DNA of 64,000 nucleotides. Source: Phalacrocorax aristotelis (lineage: Eukaryota; Chordata; Aves; Suliformes; Phalacrocoracidae). A model generated the notes under the pieces. The model saw only the letters and a list, made by a program, of their open reading frames with translations. It had not been told where the DNA came from and made no database searches. The position numbers and the translations under genes were made by a program. The stretch is from assembly GCF_949628215.1 (NCBI RefSeq), contig NC_134282.1, forward strand, positions 9,546,223-9,610,222. The letters are read 5' to 3'. Positions 49,701-60,175 of the stretch are shown here, one piece after another (within the stretch, counting starts at the first letter, position 1; each line of letters opens with the position of its first letter).

Positions 49701-52700
49701 ACACGTGCTTAAAGGTAGGCAGAAAGTTGCAGGTTTTGATACTGCTGCACAGGAAGCTGCTTTTCCTATGAAATGTACAGATAAACACCACTATACGTGA
49801 CCATCATAGGGATGCAGCCATATCCACAGTAGAAGTTACAGTATGACATGCAGGTTAGCAGATGCCACACTTTGGCAGGGAAGTTTTCCTAGGTATGACC
49901 ACTGCACAGACCAACCTCTCTGTTGTCCAGAGTAACATGGAACAATGCAATGTAACTCATCCATCTGCCTTGAAAGCTTTTGCCTCATGAATTTGAGGTT
50001 TAAAATCTCATTTAAACAAAGCATATTGACCCAGTGATACATGAGAGGAGCCAAGGGAACAAACACATATCCTCCCACTATAGCACCATTGCCGAACACA
50101 GATATTTCCAGACATACTAACAACTTGGTGCCTTTTCAAAGCTACACATTATTTTTATCCAAGAAGGGCAATGGCAGTTCTCCGAAGCCAGACTGACTTC
50201 TTGAAGACTTATCGCCCACTCTCAACTAAGAAAGGCTGTTTCTTCATTCCTCATCAGTCCCTGTACAAGGAAAGCAGAGATGCAAGTTCGAGTAACTGTT
50301 GACCATCCATCCACTTTACTACCAAAGAAACGCACAGATAAATACAGTGTTCCTCTTTTGCGCTTCCTGCAGCAACAGTAAATGTGAAAACCGGTGAAAG
50401 ATTCATAAGCTACTACTAGAACAAACCCTGCAAGTCCTAACAGCAAAGCACAATTGCTTGAGAGGATCTGTGTGGGCACTAAGTTTCAGACGATCGTGAC
50501 AGTGATGCTCTGCAGGAAAGGACACAGAAACACCTAATGGATAAATAGTTCTTGGGTTACAGATGGAAGGCTTTAAATTTTTTAAGTACTTTTGTTCTAC
50601 TGTCCTTAAACACAAATATTCACATAACTCTCTATACAGAGGTTAGGCCACAGAAGAGGAGCCAGACACTCCAGGAAGACAGCTACGAATCCTGCTGTCG
50701 GATTTCTGGTTTTTTAATTTATTTTTTAATTTATTTTTTTAAAAAATATTTTTACATAATATGTGGATAGATTTCAGTACAATTAAGTATGGCAGCTGGC
50801 AGCTTCATGCCATAGTTCTGGTGACGCCAGCTTTCACAGCTCTTGTCCAACTTGTTAACTCCTTTTCCTACCATGCTCTTTCAGGTACGTCACCGCAACT
50901 GCCTGTGGGCTGACACTTGATGAGATCTGGGAACTGCTCCAACGGGGTTGCAAGGGAGGCAAGACAAGGAAAACTCTGACCAGGTTTGTTTTGTGGGTTA
51001 TTTTTCAGCTACATCTCGCCTGTTTGGCAGCTGGCTGAACTAAGGGAGTAATGGGGAAGGGGAAACCTCCAGGCACCACTAGCACCAAAACTGGACCTTG
51101 TACACTAGTGTGCAAAAAACCCAAAGGATACAAATCAACAAACTCCACTGTGCTGGTACTACAACAGCCCTCTACAACAGTTCGGGTCATTATGGTTCTT
51201 TTGGATAAACTCACAATTTTAAGGCCATTCATCTAGAATATGGTTTCAATCGTCCTTGTTTCAAACAATATTTCATCTCAAAATGAGTTATTTTTATTTG
51301 ATGCCAAAACTATTTGTTCCTGGGTAACAGAAACCATCTTAAGTCACTGGTGAGGGAAGATTTGGGGTTTGGGTGGCGTTTTTTTTTCTTTTAAGGAAAG
51401 TAGCTATACTGTTAGCATTAAAAACGGTCATTAGGAGACAATTAGGTAAAGAAGCAGGAATTCTTCGGCTGAGGACTTCAGCTAGAGAAAGAAGAAAAAA
51501 GCATCTCCAGAAGTACTTAATGGCAGAAATAAAGGAAAAACTGAACACAAAGTCCTAGACCAAGGACCAGCAGAAGAGTTTTGAAAAGTAATCTAATTAC
51601 AAGAGGAGAAGTTCCAAGGGGACTTGACAGTGAGTCCTCATAGGAATCTGGGACACTGAGTTACACACCATCTGTGCTGCATTTCCACAGAAAGATAAAT
51701 TGACAGTACAGAGTTTCAGAGTAATAAATTTTTCACAAAGAGACACAAAGACAATTAATTTGTCAAAATAATTTTGGCAGTAATACAACACACAAAGAAT
51801 ACTGTGAAGACAGTGTGCAGATGAGGTTTTGAATACAAGCATAGACAGGCAAGACAAAATTGCTAGAATTGTCTACGGAGTGAGAGGTAAAACAAAGTAA
51901 GAGTCTAATGGCCACTATTCAAGAATACTGTTTTTGTAAATTTAAAATAGAAATTGAATTATCTTTCATCTGACAAACACTGTGAGTACTGTCAAGCTTC
52001 AGCAACCACAATAAAAAAAAAAACAAACCAGTAAAAATGCACACCTAAATCATGCAGTTAAGGTGACACAGCAATTTTAACTGATATCTCACAGCCACAG
52101 GGGCGTTGCAATTTCTTCTGCTGAACCTTTTCCCAAGAAATACACACATTATTGCTCACTATTCCCTGACATTTGCTGTCACTTCAGTTCAAGTGAGACA
52201 AGGAAGTAGAATCATGTTTTGTGGGGAAGAAAAAAGAACAACCAGAGACAGTATTACTTGGGAGAGATTGTGAAGGCCTTAAGAGAAGACCAGAGTAGCA
52301 CAGAAAACAGCCAAGTGGTTAAAGGTGCAGACTGTACCCTGTGTCTTTTCAGGTTGACTCAGCCCTACTGCAGAAGTTTAAATCAGCCCTACCACAGAGG
52401 AGCGTTGAGCAGGCCTGATCTTCAATTCTTTCCTCCCCTGGCATGCAATCACTTGAGAGTTTTGCAATCATATTATTTCAGGGAAGTTAGGGGGAAAAAA
52501 AGAATGTATTGAAAACCACCCTGATTTACTCCAGACAACTCTTGAGTAATACTCATCAAAAGCATGGGTTCCCTCTATTCTTCAATCAGTATTGCAGTTT
52601 GTAATGAGGGGACCTTCATCTGTTACTCTTCATCTTGGCAAACTGCAGTCATTTAGGTTTCTATTAGGTGGTAAAAAGAGCTGACATATACAGGGTACAT

Positions 52701-55700
52701 CTACACTGCCAAATAAAAAACCCTAAAACCCCAACAAGATACTTAATGTACTACTTCATCATGTAATCTTTCAGAACCAATACCCTGAAGGGTCTACTCT
52801 GAGCAAAGCATGAGATGGCAGCTCCAGTCACCTTGAGTTTTTTTAAAAAACAAAATCCAGCTACATAGTGTCTATTTTAATTAGCGAAATAAGTAAACAC
52901 AATCATTAACATGATCCAAAGGTCATTAGCACCAGCTAATACTATTTTAAAGGGATTATGCTGTGTCTATGCAAAGCTTGACAAGCATTTCAAGATCTGC
53001 TGGGTAAAACACCAGGAAAGCAGGATGCTAGAGAGAAAGAACATGGTTACACGGTCAGCATTTAAATAACGCCGCAAATGACCCTTGGGATATAGAAGAT
53101 TTTCTGAAGAAATACAAGTTTTATGCAACTAATATTTAAATTTCATATATCCAGCATTGCGGGGGGGGGGGGGGAACTAATCATGAAGACAGTTGAAGTT
53201 TTATGTTTATGTTGGTGTTTCTTGAAGATACAGTACAATCCATTAGAGTGACAAAGTAAGGCAAATTTATTCTGGCTTCTGCTCCCATCTGGTTTTAATA
53301 ACTGACTTCAGGCTCACACTAAATTCATTGGTAACAGATACACAACTGCAAATGCCCTCCACCAACACTTTCTGTGCCATTCACAGTGTTACTGAAGGTT
53401 CTCAGACAGCCTCTCCAGAAGTCGTATTTTATAACACCTCTGAGCAGGCCTGAAGGCAAAGATAAGGATGCCTGAGCAGAGACTGTGAAATCTAACACAA
53501 GAGCTATATTTATTTTCAAAGGATCGTGCAAGTCAGAGACAAGCAAATCATGAACAGATTCCGTTTTCTCTACTGTTACTGTCTCTATTAGCTGGCATTC
53601 CTTCAGAGGGGCATCTGAAATGGAGAACGCAACAGACAGCTTGAGCGTGACTTTACACAGAACAGAAGGGAATGTACTGAAAAACACTGTGCTTCACTTT
53701 TCTACTCTAAACCAATATTATATTAAAATACTGACTGTTCACAGAAAATATTTTAAGAGTTCAAACCCACCCCCACTGGCAAACCCAATAGTAAATATCT
53801 TAGGCTAAGAAACTTTTCCACAGGTACCAGCCAAAACAGCACTTCCCTGCTTTGGTTGCCACTGTGACTGCGGGTGACATGTCAGAGCCACAGAAAGGAA
53901 AGCTCTGGGATCCATGTCCGGATCACCAAGGAGGGCAGTGCAGCAGCTGCGGGAAGAACAGGCTCACCCACAGTCAAGCAGTGTCATCATTCTCCAGTCG
54001 CTGTGGCAGAGTCACTGTCCAAATACCTTCCTATCGTGTCCTTCTGCACTTAGCAACAGCTGGCCAGAGTTTACTCTGCTTACATAGCATGAAAATACAC
54101 CACGAAGGTGATGGATAGAAATCTGTGAATTTGGGATATTCTTTTCAATATGTTTAAGTGAATAATTTGAAGCTAAAGGCTTATTGTATTTTCTGGAAAA
54201 CTAGGCATTTTCTTCAAGGGCATTTTTTGTATAGGTAATTTCCAGGCATTTGCTAAATTAAGTAGTAGGCAATGCGTATATTTGTATAAAAATTTCTAAA
54301 CTTGTTTAAAAAAAAAAAAGCATGCTTCCTCTTAACTTCTGTTCACCCAAGAAAATGAGCTGAGGGAAGTATGATTCTGTTCAGATTTGTTGTTCCCAAG
54401 TACTGAAGTCATACATCTCATCTTGTCTCCAATAAGGAAGCTAAATTACAAAAAAACAATCACTGGGTCAGGAATGCAAGTACCAACTGCATATTATTTT
54501 ACAGTTACTGCTTACCAATGCTGCTAGTCATTTGCAAAGAAACAGTGCGGGTCAACCCAGAGAGTTATTTCAGCTGCCTGAAGAACCCTCTAAACAAGTA
54601 ATTCCTGGATATTAAAGCCAAAGAGTTCAGCCACGAGCGCCGATGTTGGAACAAACCATGAAGGAAGCAATCTGAGGAAACTCAAGGACAAATGCGCTGT
54701 CCCAAGTGATCAATATGATGCAAACCCATAAATGTGTTCTGTGGGCACATACAATTTAAAGAAAAACAAATGGTATTTTGGACTTGCTGCTCTACAATAC
54801 GTCCTCCAGAATCCCTGGAATCTCCTGACAATCAAAACAGGCCCCACTGGCAGTAAAAGCAGATTCTGCAGCAAGGCTGGGAGAAAGGCAAAAACCACAA
54901 GTGGTAAGTTTAGCAGTGCTCTGCAACACCTCAAAAACCCAAGTGCCATGTACTGCCTGAGTGCTCACCAGCACCTGCCGCGGGTCAGGGCAAGGCACCA
55001 GCTCCTGCACAGAGCCACCGGGTGCCTCACATCCTGCTTCCAGACCACTTGGGAGGATTTTCCTCCCTCTTGTTCCCATTACTCATTCCACCATATCCAA
55101 GATAATCACTCGGCCTTACTGATAAGGAAGCCACTTAATCTGCTTCAAAGCACCCAGTATGAACAGCTTGCTTTGAAAGAGCACAGAAATTCTCCCCCAG
55201 ATGACACCTCAGCATCACTTACCCAACAGGGTAACCACGCACAGCTGGATGCCCTCAAGACATTACTCAGCTTTCTTCAAAAATTGCTAACAGCAATAAC
55301 TGTGATACAATACAAAACACCAACTAAGACCATCAGTCTAGACCAAATAGGACATTAATGACTTATATCACTGTCTTACCTGGAAGTCAAATCGGTAATC
55401 TGTAACTTATGAATAATTCTCTTCATTATAGTTCACCTGAATCACCCAGGGTCTACTCACAGTATTTAGATTTTTATTTTTACTTTATTATATGTGGGCT
55501 TGGGGTTTGTTTTTGGTTTTTTGGGGGTGGTTTTGTTTTTTGGGGTTTTTTTTTTTGCAATCTTCTAAAGGAACCGAGCAACAGAACTTCACATTCTCCA
55601 AAAGTAATGTTTTTAATGCCTAGTTAACTGATTGAATTACACACTTTCTAAATGAACACTAGGACTGTATTTTCCCACGGAAAAAGATTAAGCTGCATAA

Positions 55701-58700
55701 TTTAGAGTATGTTGGAAAGAGGTGAAATTTTAACCTAATTTACAAAAAAGTGCTATGAGATAGCTTACCCGGTTCCTAACATACTCACACATGTAGAATT
55801 AATGACTAGATTGTGACTTAGGTTAACCTACCTCACAAATGCACACAGGCTTCTCTACCTGAAGGAAGACACAGTTTAAAAACAGTCAGAACCCAGCAAA
55901 ATATTTTTTGTTCATGTCTTTTTCTGCTCATCTTCTGATATTCTATCAGCTTTCTGCTTTTCACTGGCCTAATGGCAGAGGGAGATACAAAATGCTAAAA
56001 CTTTCCTTCCTCCTATAAATTTGGTGATTTGACCTGTCAGAGCAATTGTTCTTCAAGACATTTAACTAACTTCCCTGTAAGCCCTCTTTCCCAAGACAGG
56101 CTCTTGGGAAACTGACCTCTTTTGCACCATGTACTAAGACTGGAGAGGGTTTTTCTTACTAGAGAGATTGATTGCGCTGTATTCTCATACTGCACAAGCT
56201 TTTATTTCTGAATAAGCTGGCCTATGGCATCCCCATCAGCTTTCTTCTCAATGTAACAGCTCTCACTGACTCAGGTTGCAATTTGTCTGTCTGTGTTCTC
56301 TCAGTTATGAACTCCCATGTTGCACAGACAGGCAAGTACAAAATAAAAGACTTAAGATTTCTGAAGCCACCTTACAAGATGTTTTCACAAACAAACAAAT
56401 TGTATGCTGCACAAATTATTCAGATCAACTCTTCTTTGTTAGAGACGTTCCAATGAGCTCTCAAAAGCAGAGACAGTCCTTGCTGTCTGTATGCTGCTTC
56501 TAACAAAGGCAGCTTTGTTCCATCAGAAATGGCCTTGTCAGGCATTAGAAGCCTATCCTAGCGTTTCTGAAGAGTTTCCATTGAACATATTCTAAGTTAA
56601 AGTTCCTCGATATAAGCTTTAAGCAATTTTGACTAAAGATAAGTGGTTTTATGAGCTCACATTCTTTAGCTCACTAAACTTTTGTCTCAGCAACCAAAAC
56701 CACTGATAAGTACACTCATACTCAGATTTTGTTTCTTTTGTAAAGGAAGGGCTGCTTAAGATGCAGCATAATGGGACAGATGCTCAATTTTATTACAATT
56801 TAATAACAAAAGGATGGATTTTGCTACCTTGAAAGACCTTGAAAATGGGAAGTAAGTTTGGACATACCGAGAACGAGCTTCTGTTTTAAAATCACTGTCG
56901 TTATTTACACAAATGAGGTTGTAGAAAGCCAGCACAAAGTTTTGCTATAGTTTAACAGTATTGCATAACTCAGGAAACAAAATATGTTTTCATTTAAGTT
57001 TAAAAAGGAGTTACATACTCCAAGTTATAAAAAAAAGAAACCAAAACCACCAAGTTCTTAAACCATTAGACTTTCCAGACAAGAAAGAATAAGATTATAA
57101 TTTTACATTAGTGTGGTATTTTTCCATTCTTTCTTTTTTCCCCCCCCTCCCACTTCCTTTGAAGACCATTAATCAAAAGGGTTGTAAGAATTCCCCTAAA
57201 ACCACTGCTCTCCCCACCCCCATCTCTGCTTTAAATATTTTAAGCGAGAAATTTAAAAGAGGATTTAATGATTTGGAAGGCTTATTTAACACAGGGATAA
57301 AACCAAACACGCACCTATTCACATAGCTGTATGACCGTGGTCAGCTGTGTCTTGCAGAAACAATCCAAAAGAGAGGCAAAGTCTGCAGGCTAATTAAATC
57401 TTTGATTTCTATTAAGCTATCTTAAAAAGATGGCAATTACCTCAATACATGGTGGTCCTGTGACATCAACATCTGTCCAGCAAAACACAAGCTCATGATA
57501 CTTACTTTTACAATTCACATTTTATGTAAGGAGAAGCCTTTAAAAAGTACTATTCCTTGAAAATGAGGACACTGATAACCTGCACTCCCTGACAACACTG
57601 CTGCCGTACAACTCTCATTCCTGTGGTGGCTGTGGATTCAGAAAATACCAGCCTCTGGAGAAAGACCTCAAACAAAAGGGAACAGGCTGATGGAGAAGTG
57701 ACAGTATACCAAGTAAGTCCAAATGTACACCTATTATATAGCTCCTAAATTAGGTTTGCACTTGATGCAATGCATTAGACTCTCTCACACGTATGCTCCA
57801 TGGAACAAAATCATATTACCGCATAAACTTCAGAAGATACGAAAATCAAGCTGCTGCACAACAGATGTAAAATTCCACAGACTTTGTGGGACTTCAGAGA
57901 AATAGGAGCCAAGAAAGGCCATTACCATGACTGGGAACATGAAAGTTGAAAAGTTCCATAAAGGTAAATACAGGTTTAATGCTAAAGAATTCAGAACATC
58001 ACAACTTCCACAAGAAAGAAGCAAAGGGGACAAAAGAAAAGGGAACAAAAAAAAATAACAGCTGAAAAGGTAGGAAGGACTGACTCCAGAAATGGTCCTA
58101 GTCTGACACATTCCTTATCCAACTGTTAGCCCTGTTTCTGAAATGTGGAACAGGAAAATATTAGCCTCAGGTAGAGGGAGATACATTTGAAGTTGTACAG
58201 TGCTACGGCTAAGATCAGTTGGTATCTTATCTTATCTAGGCCATGTGCATCCTTTAGCCATTGTGCTTGATTTCAAACTGGAAATAAGATATAAGAAAAG
58301 AAGTACAGATGTTTTTATTGTTTAGTTACGTAGACCACAGAAATTCACCTGCTGATACTGCTATTAACCAGGCCAGGGTAACGAACAGATTATAACAAAG
58401 AAAACCCTCATTACACAACTTTTTGAAATAGAGTTTGAAGTACCCATAACCCTACAGTACACTGCGAGTGCACATGCATATGCGTGTCCCATACTAATTA
58501 TCAGTAATTATCAGCAATCATAAAACAGACTTTTCAGCATTTGTATCAAGGAAGATCTCCCAACTTTTCCTTTTCATTTGGCACTATTTGTGGCATGTCC
58601 ATTTTTCTTGTTCTTGACTTTGTACTGGAAAATCTTACAAAAAAAAAAAGCACAGCAGAGCAGATCTTTTTAAAAGAAATACAAGTCTGCTGTCAGATGC

Positions 58701-60175
58701 TATGGCATGCACAACACTGTTCATAAACAGTAAAATGCCTGTACTGTTTACATAAAAGATACCACAGTCACACAGTATGCTGCACATTGAGTACTCAATA
58801 GAAAGTAAACAGTGATTCAACTGATTAAGGAAAACACTGGCAAGAGTCAGTTCGTTCTTAAGGGCAAGTATGAAACTCTTGCTCAATTTTTAGCAGTTTA
58901 ATAAGGGCAGACTAAGCTTAATTTGACAGGCTGCAAAGACTAGGTATGACTGCTTAATGTATCAACAGTTAGCTTAGGGGCTGTTTAGATTTGAAGGATG
59001 CTTATTTCTACTAAATTACACTATGTTCTTTCCTTCCCTACCAATTTTCAGAGAAACTAAAATGATGGCTCTCATTAAATATGAGCTTAAACATAGTGGC
59101 AAGGTAAGTCTGTCAAACTCGTGCACATTCAGTGTTATCTGCATTTTCCATCTTCAAACTAGCATGACAGTTTTGGAAGAAATAGTTACCACTCCAAAAT
59201 GGTTACCTGAGATTCCAGTAAGAAACTTGCTTTTATGTGTTCCAACAGGTATTAAAATAATAACCCGACATCTCCAGTTCAGCCTACATGTAAGCTCTCC
59301 TTACTAAATCAGTATAGCCAGAAAAGTAAACAACTGTTCAACTTTAGAAACAGAGAGTATTCTGGTAAGAAAAGCTACTATTTTTCCAGATAAGAGCCAG
59401 AAGTCTCAGAGAACAAGAGTGCAGGTAAGGCATAGCCTCAGTCTGCAAATACTACCATATCTCGTAGACGGTTACTGACCAAACCTCTGCTATTCAAGGA
59501 GCTGCCTGTGAGGTATATAAGGATAATATAAACCAAATAATCAGGGGCTTACTCATATTACAAAAACGGAATCTATGGATAGCAAATTAAAACCTTAGCT
59601 TAGTATTACATGAAACGATTCTTCAGCATTGCAGAGCACATGTACTTTGGTGCTCGGAAAGAAAACAGAATCAAATTCCATTCTAATTTACTTACAGCTT
59701 ATTAAAAACTAAGACTCTGCATATTAATACGTGCAACATCTGACTTCTCATTCTTAAACTGTCAGGCCTGAATTTTTGTTGAATTTGCTACCTTGTAGCT
59801 GTTCCTTTATTTTGTGGTAACAGTAAAGACACTATTTTGTATACTACATTTCTTTACTTGCTTAAAAGATATTTTGACCATTCGTAATCATCCTCAGGTA
59901 TAATTATAAAATGTATTGTAAATAATTTAAATTTATAATTACTAAATTTTAAATTTAAATTTTTAATTTTAAAAACATATTTTAAAAAATCTAAAAATTT
60001 ATTGGTACACTTACTTTTTGCTTGCTTCATAAACATCCGTGATATTGGAGAAAAGGTGATGGCTCTCTGTTTTGGTCATCGTGAGACTCAGTTCCCTGGA
60101 ATTTTTAAACATGCGGATCAGAATCTCCAAGCTCAGCAAATAAGAATGCTCAGAAGATATCACTTCAAATATTGC
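16629..60175 (-). CDS. ARHGEF26: ARHGEF26 (SGEF), Rho guanine nucleotide exchange factor, C-terminal half (10 exons, stop included)
   Basis: Joining, in gene order, 60175-60015, 43791-43639, 43144-43015, 41016-40942, 39144-39055, 31787-31633, 24057-23848, 18344-18277, 17792-17688 and 16771-16629 gives 429 codons plus TAG with all junctions GT-AG and in phase. That equals the last half of ARHGEF26 (871 residues in human, from memory). Domain order is DH (about residues 1-185 of this fragment), PH (about 210-320), SH3 (about 352-408), then a tail ending ETNV, a class I PDZ ligand. The family loads GTP on RhoG at the plasma membrane and promotes ruffling, macropinocytosis and junction assembly. 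The large N-terminal proline-rich exon and the residues before AIFEV are beyond 64000. There is no frameshift or premature stop. It converges with DHX36 as in mammals. Confidence 0.97.
16772..17687 (-). other. ARHGEF26: ARHGEF26 intron (SH3 interrupted)
   Basis: 916 bp. T/G-rich low complexity at 16925-16965, otherwise A/T-rich with nothing recognised. Confidence 0.8.
17688..17792 (-). CDS. ARHGEF26: ARHGEF26 exon, SH3 domain first half
   Basis: Acceptor cttcttccacag, donor gtgagt. It encodes [20 protein letters not shown] then [25 protein letters not shown] is the ALYDY-equivalent plus RT loop of an SH3 domain. Confidence 0.97.
17793..18276 (-). other. ARHGEF26: ARHGEF26 intron, nothing recognised
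   Basis: 484 bp between PH and SH3 coding exons. No repeat or conserved element seen. Confidence 0.8.
18277..18344 (-). CDS. ARHGEF26: ARHGEF26 exon, PH C-terminal helix and linker
   Basis: 68 bp between ccacttgcag and gtaagt. It encodes [20 protein letters not shown] and RT. The W-I-T-A-L is the invariant tryptophan helix that closes PH domains. The linker after it ([10 protein letters not shown]) is divergent from mammals. Confidence 0.95.
20398..20439. repeat. 21-bp tandem duplication
   Basis: Two adjacent copies of CTCAACTATCCAGCTTGGCC plus T, differing at one position (T/C). Recent slippage-type duplication, no function apparent. Confidence 0.85.
23757..23778 (+). repeat. Poly-G tract
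   Basis: 22 bases with one interrupting A, continuing into GTGGGGAAGGGGGTGG. It can form a G-quadruplex on the + strand, the template strand of ARHGEF26. Homopolymer length in an assembly is uncertain. Confidence 0.8.
23848..24057 (-). CDS. ARHGEF26: ARHGEF26 exon, PH domain C-terminal half
   Basis: Acceptor ctttgttctgcag, donor gtaagt. It encodes [20 protein letters not shown], a serine-rich loop, then [20 protein letters not shown]. The loop residues differ more from mammals than the flanks, as expected for a PH variable loop. Confidence 0.96.
27588..27718 (+). repeat. T/G-rich low-complexity tract
   Basis: About 130 bases almost wholly of T and G on the + strand with runs of GTGTGT and TTTTG. 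On the ARHGEF26 transcript strand it is C/A-rich. It produces spurious open frames on both strands. Confidence 0.8.
27846..27938. repeat. 38-bp direct repeat pair, A/T-rich
   Basis: Copies at 27846-27883 and 27901-27938 agree at 35 of 38 positions (55-bp period). Between and into the second copy runs TATGCATTTGCATAA, which contains the octamer ATTTGCAT recognised by POU factors. Function is unknown. Confidence 0.8.
29426..29470. repeat. 20-bp tandem duplication
   Basis: GATGAATAAAGTATCATTAT occurs twice head to tail with no mismatch (29431-29450, 29451-29470), preceded by five more matching bases. The lack of divergence suggests a recent event. Confidence 0.9.
31633..31787 (-). CDS. ARHGEF26: ARHGEF26 exon, PH domain N-terminal half
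   Basis: Acceptor ttcctttgtag, donor gtaaga. It encodes [20 protein letters not shown], then [20 protein letters not shown] and TKKK, the typical W-L-x-K-R-G-E-L and F-L-F-N-D-x-L-I strands of a PH domain. Confidence 0.97.
33841..34020. repeat. GTAC-rich patch with two perfect hairpins
   Basis: Seven GTAC tetramers occur in 180 bases, where fewer than one is expected. Hairpin 1 pairs TGGTACCAGT (33906-33915) with ACTGGTACCA (33921-33930) across a CCCCC loop. Hairpin 2 pairs AACCTGTA (33978-33985) with TACAGGTT (33989-33996) across CCT. The surrounding 0.7 kb is more G/C-rich than the intron. I do not recognise a repeat family. Confidence 0.7.
37635..37765 (+). repeat. T/G low-complexity tract with 19-G run
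   Basis: 19 consecutive G at 37658-37676 inside a T/G-rich stretch. It produces an artificial 192-codon open frame rich in Gly and Phe that is not a gene. Confidence 0.85.
39055..39144 (-). CDS. ARHGEF26: ARHGEF26 exon, DH-PH linker
   Basis: 30 codons in phase 0 between cacttctag and gtacga. It encodes [20 protein letters not shown], then [13 protein letters not shown]1 tail lies about 120 bases upstream of its acceptor. Confidence 0.96.
39145..40941 (-). other. ARHGEF26: ARHGEF26 intron, 1.8 kb
   Basis: Contains the CR1 tail near its 3' splice site. The rest is A/T-rich with a short AT repeat near 40303-40321. Confidence 0.75.
39262..39418 (+). mobile_element. CR1 LINE 3'-terminal fragment
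   Basis: GTGCTTTCAAGACCAGACTG, CAGCCCTGAGCGACCTGGTC, GAGGCTCTGGATGACCCCCA and the end CCTGAATTATCCTATTGTA follow the last 150 bases of avian CR1. It is heavily 5'-truncated and moderately diverged. It is antisense to ARHGEF26, starting about 118 bases from the acceptor at 39145. Confidence 0.8.
40942..41016 (-). CDS. ARHGEF26: ARHGEF26 exon, late DH domain
   Basis: 25 codons in phase 0 between tttatttcag and gtacgt. It encodes [20 protein letters not shown] followed by KEVSK. Confidence 0.96.
41017..43014 (-). other. ARHGEF26: ARHGEF26 intron, 2.0 kb, nothing recognised
   Basis: Bounded by gtgaga after the CR3-helix exon and tttatttcag. No repeat family or conserved frame seen. Confidence 0.75.
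43015..43144 (-). CDS. ARHGEF26: ARHGEF26 exon, DH domain catalytic helix
   Basis: Acceptor tcccaccag, donor gtgaga. It encodes [20 protein letters not shown] and then [17 protein letters not shown]-x-x-P-x-Q-R-x-x-R-x-P-L-L is the conserved CR3 helix that contacts the GTPase switch regions, so catalytic capacity appears retained. Confidence 0.97.
43145..43638 (-). other. ARHGEF26: ARHGEF26 intron, 494 bp, nothing recognised
   Basis: Short intron inside the DH domain. The open frame antisense to it (43350-43631) has no resemblance to known proteins. Confidence 0.75.
43639..43791 (-). CDS. ARHGEF26: ARHGEF26 exon, DH domain middle
   Basis: Acceptor tttttttcacag, donor gtaaga. It encodes [20 protein letters not shown], then [20 protein letters not shown], matching the DH helices that precede the RhoG-contacting surface. 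It is separated from the upstream exon by a 16.2-kb intron. Confidence 0.97.
46417..46565. other. GC-rich protein-like patch, unassigned
   Basis: On the - strand, TATCGGGACATC onward gives about 44 codons with ordinary coding-type codon choice ([20 protein letters not shown] then [20 protein letters not shown]) to a TAG followed by GTGAGA. No good acceptor precedes it on that strand. On the + strand, a very strong acceptor (TTTGTTTCTTTTTACAG, ending 46387) lies just before the patch. It could be an old processed-gene fragment, an antisense RNA exon, or chance. Confidence 0.25.
47689..47709 (+). repeat. (ATT)7 microsatellite
   Basis: 21 bases of perfect ATT repeat; a likely length polymorphism. 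Confidence 0.9.
53161..53174 (+). repeat. 14-G homopolymer
   Basis: Uninterrupted G run in A/T-rich intron, the third such run in ARHGEF26 introns. Exact length is uncertain. Confidence 0.8.
59900..60003. repeat. A/T-only tract beside the DH exon donor
   Basis: About 100 bases of almost pure A and T built from AAATTT and TAAATTTA palindromic words, beginning about 12 bases downstream of the exon donor on the gene strand. Confidence 0.75.
60015..60175 (-). CDS. ARHGEF26: ARHGEF26 exon, start of DH domain
   Basis: Acceptor ctgtttgcag and donor gtaagt on the - strand. 53 codons plus two bases. It encodes [20 protein letters not shown], the E-x-x-Y-x-x-x-L pattern of DH helix 1 (CR1 of Dbl proteins), then [20 protein letters not shown] and TDVYEASKK. 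The first exon of the gene visible from the right; it enters in phase 0. Very A/T-rich sequence starts only about 15 bases past its donor. Confidence 0.97.

Larger units (their letters stand above)
43792..60014 (-). other. ARHGEF26: ARHGEF26 intron, 16.2 kb, inside the DH domain
   Basis: The largest intron fully in view. No conserved gene recognised. It holds poly-A runs (45822-45842, 46123-46139 as T), an (ATT)7 microsatellite, a 14-G run, a T/G tract at 55490-55560, a protein-like patch at 46417-46565 and a 208-codon open frame at 54732-55358. No CR1 or LTR copy was recognised here, which is modest for an avian intron this long. Confidence 0.7.
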
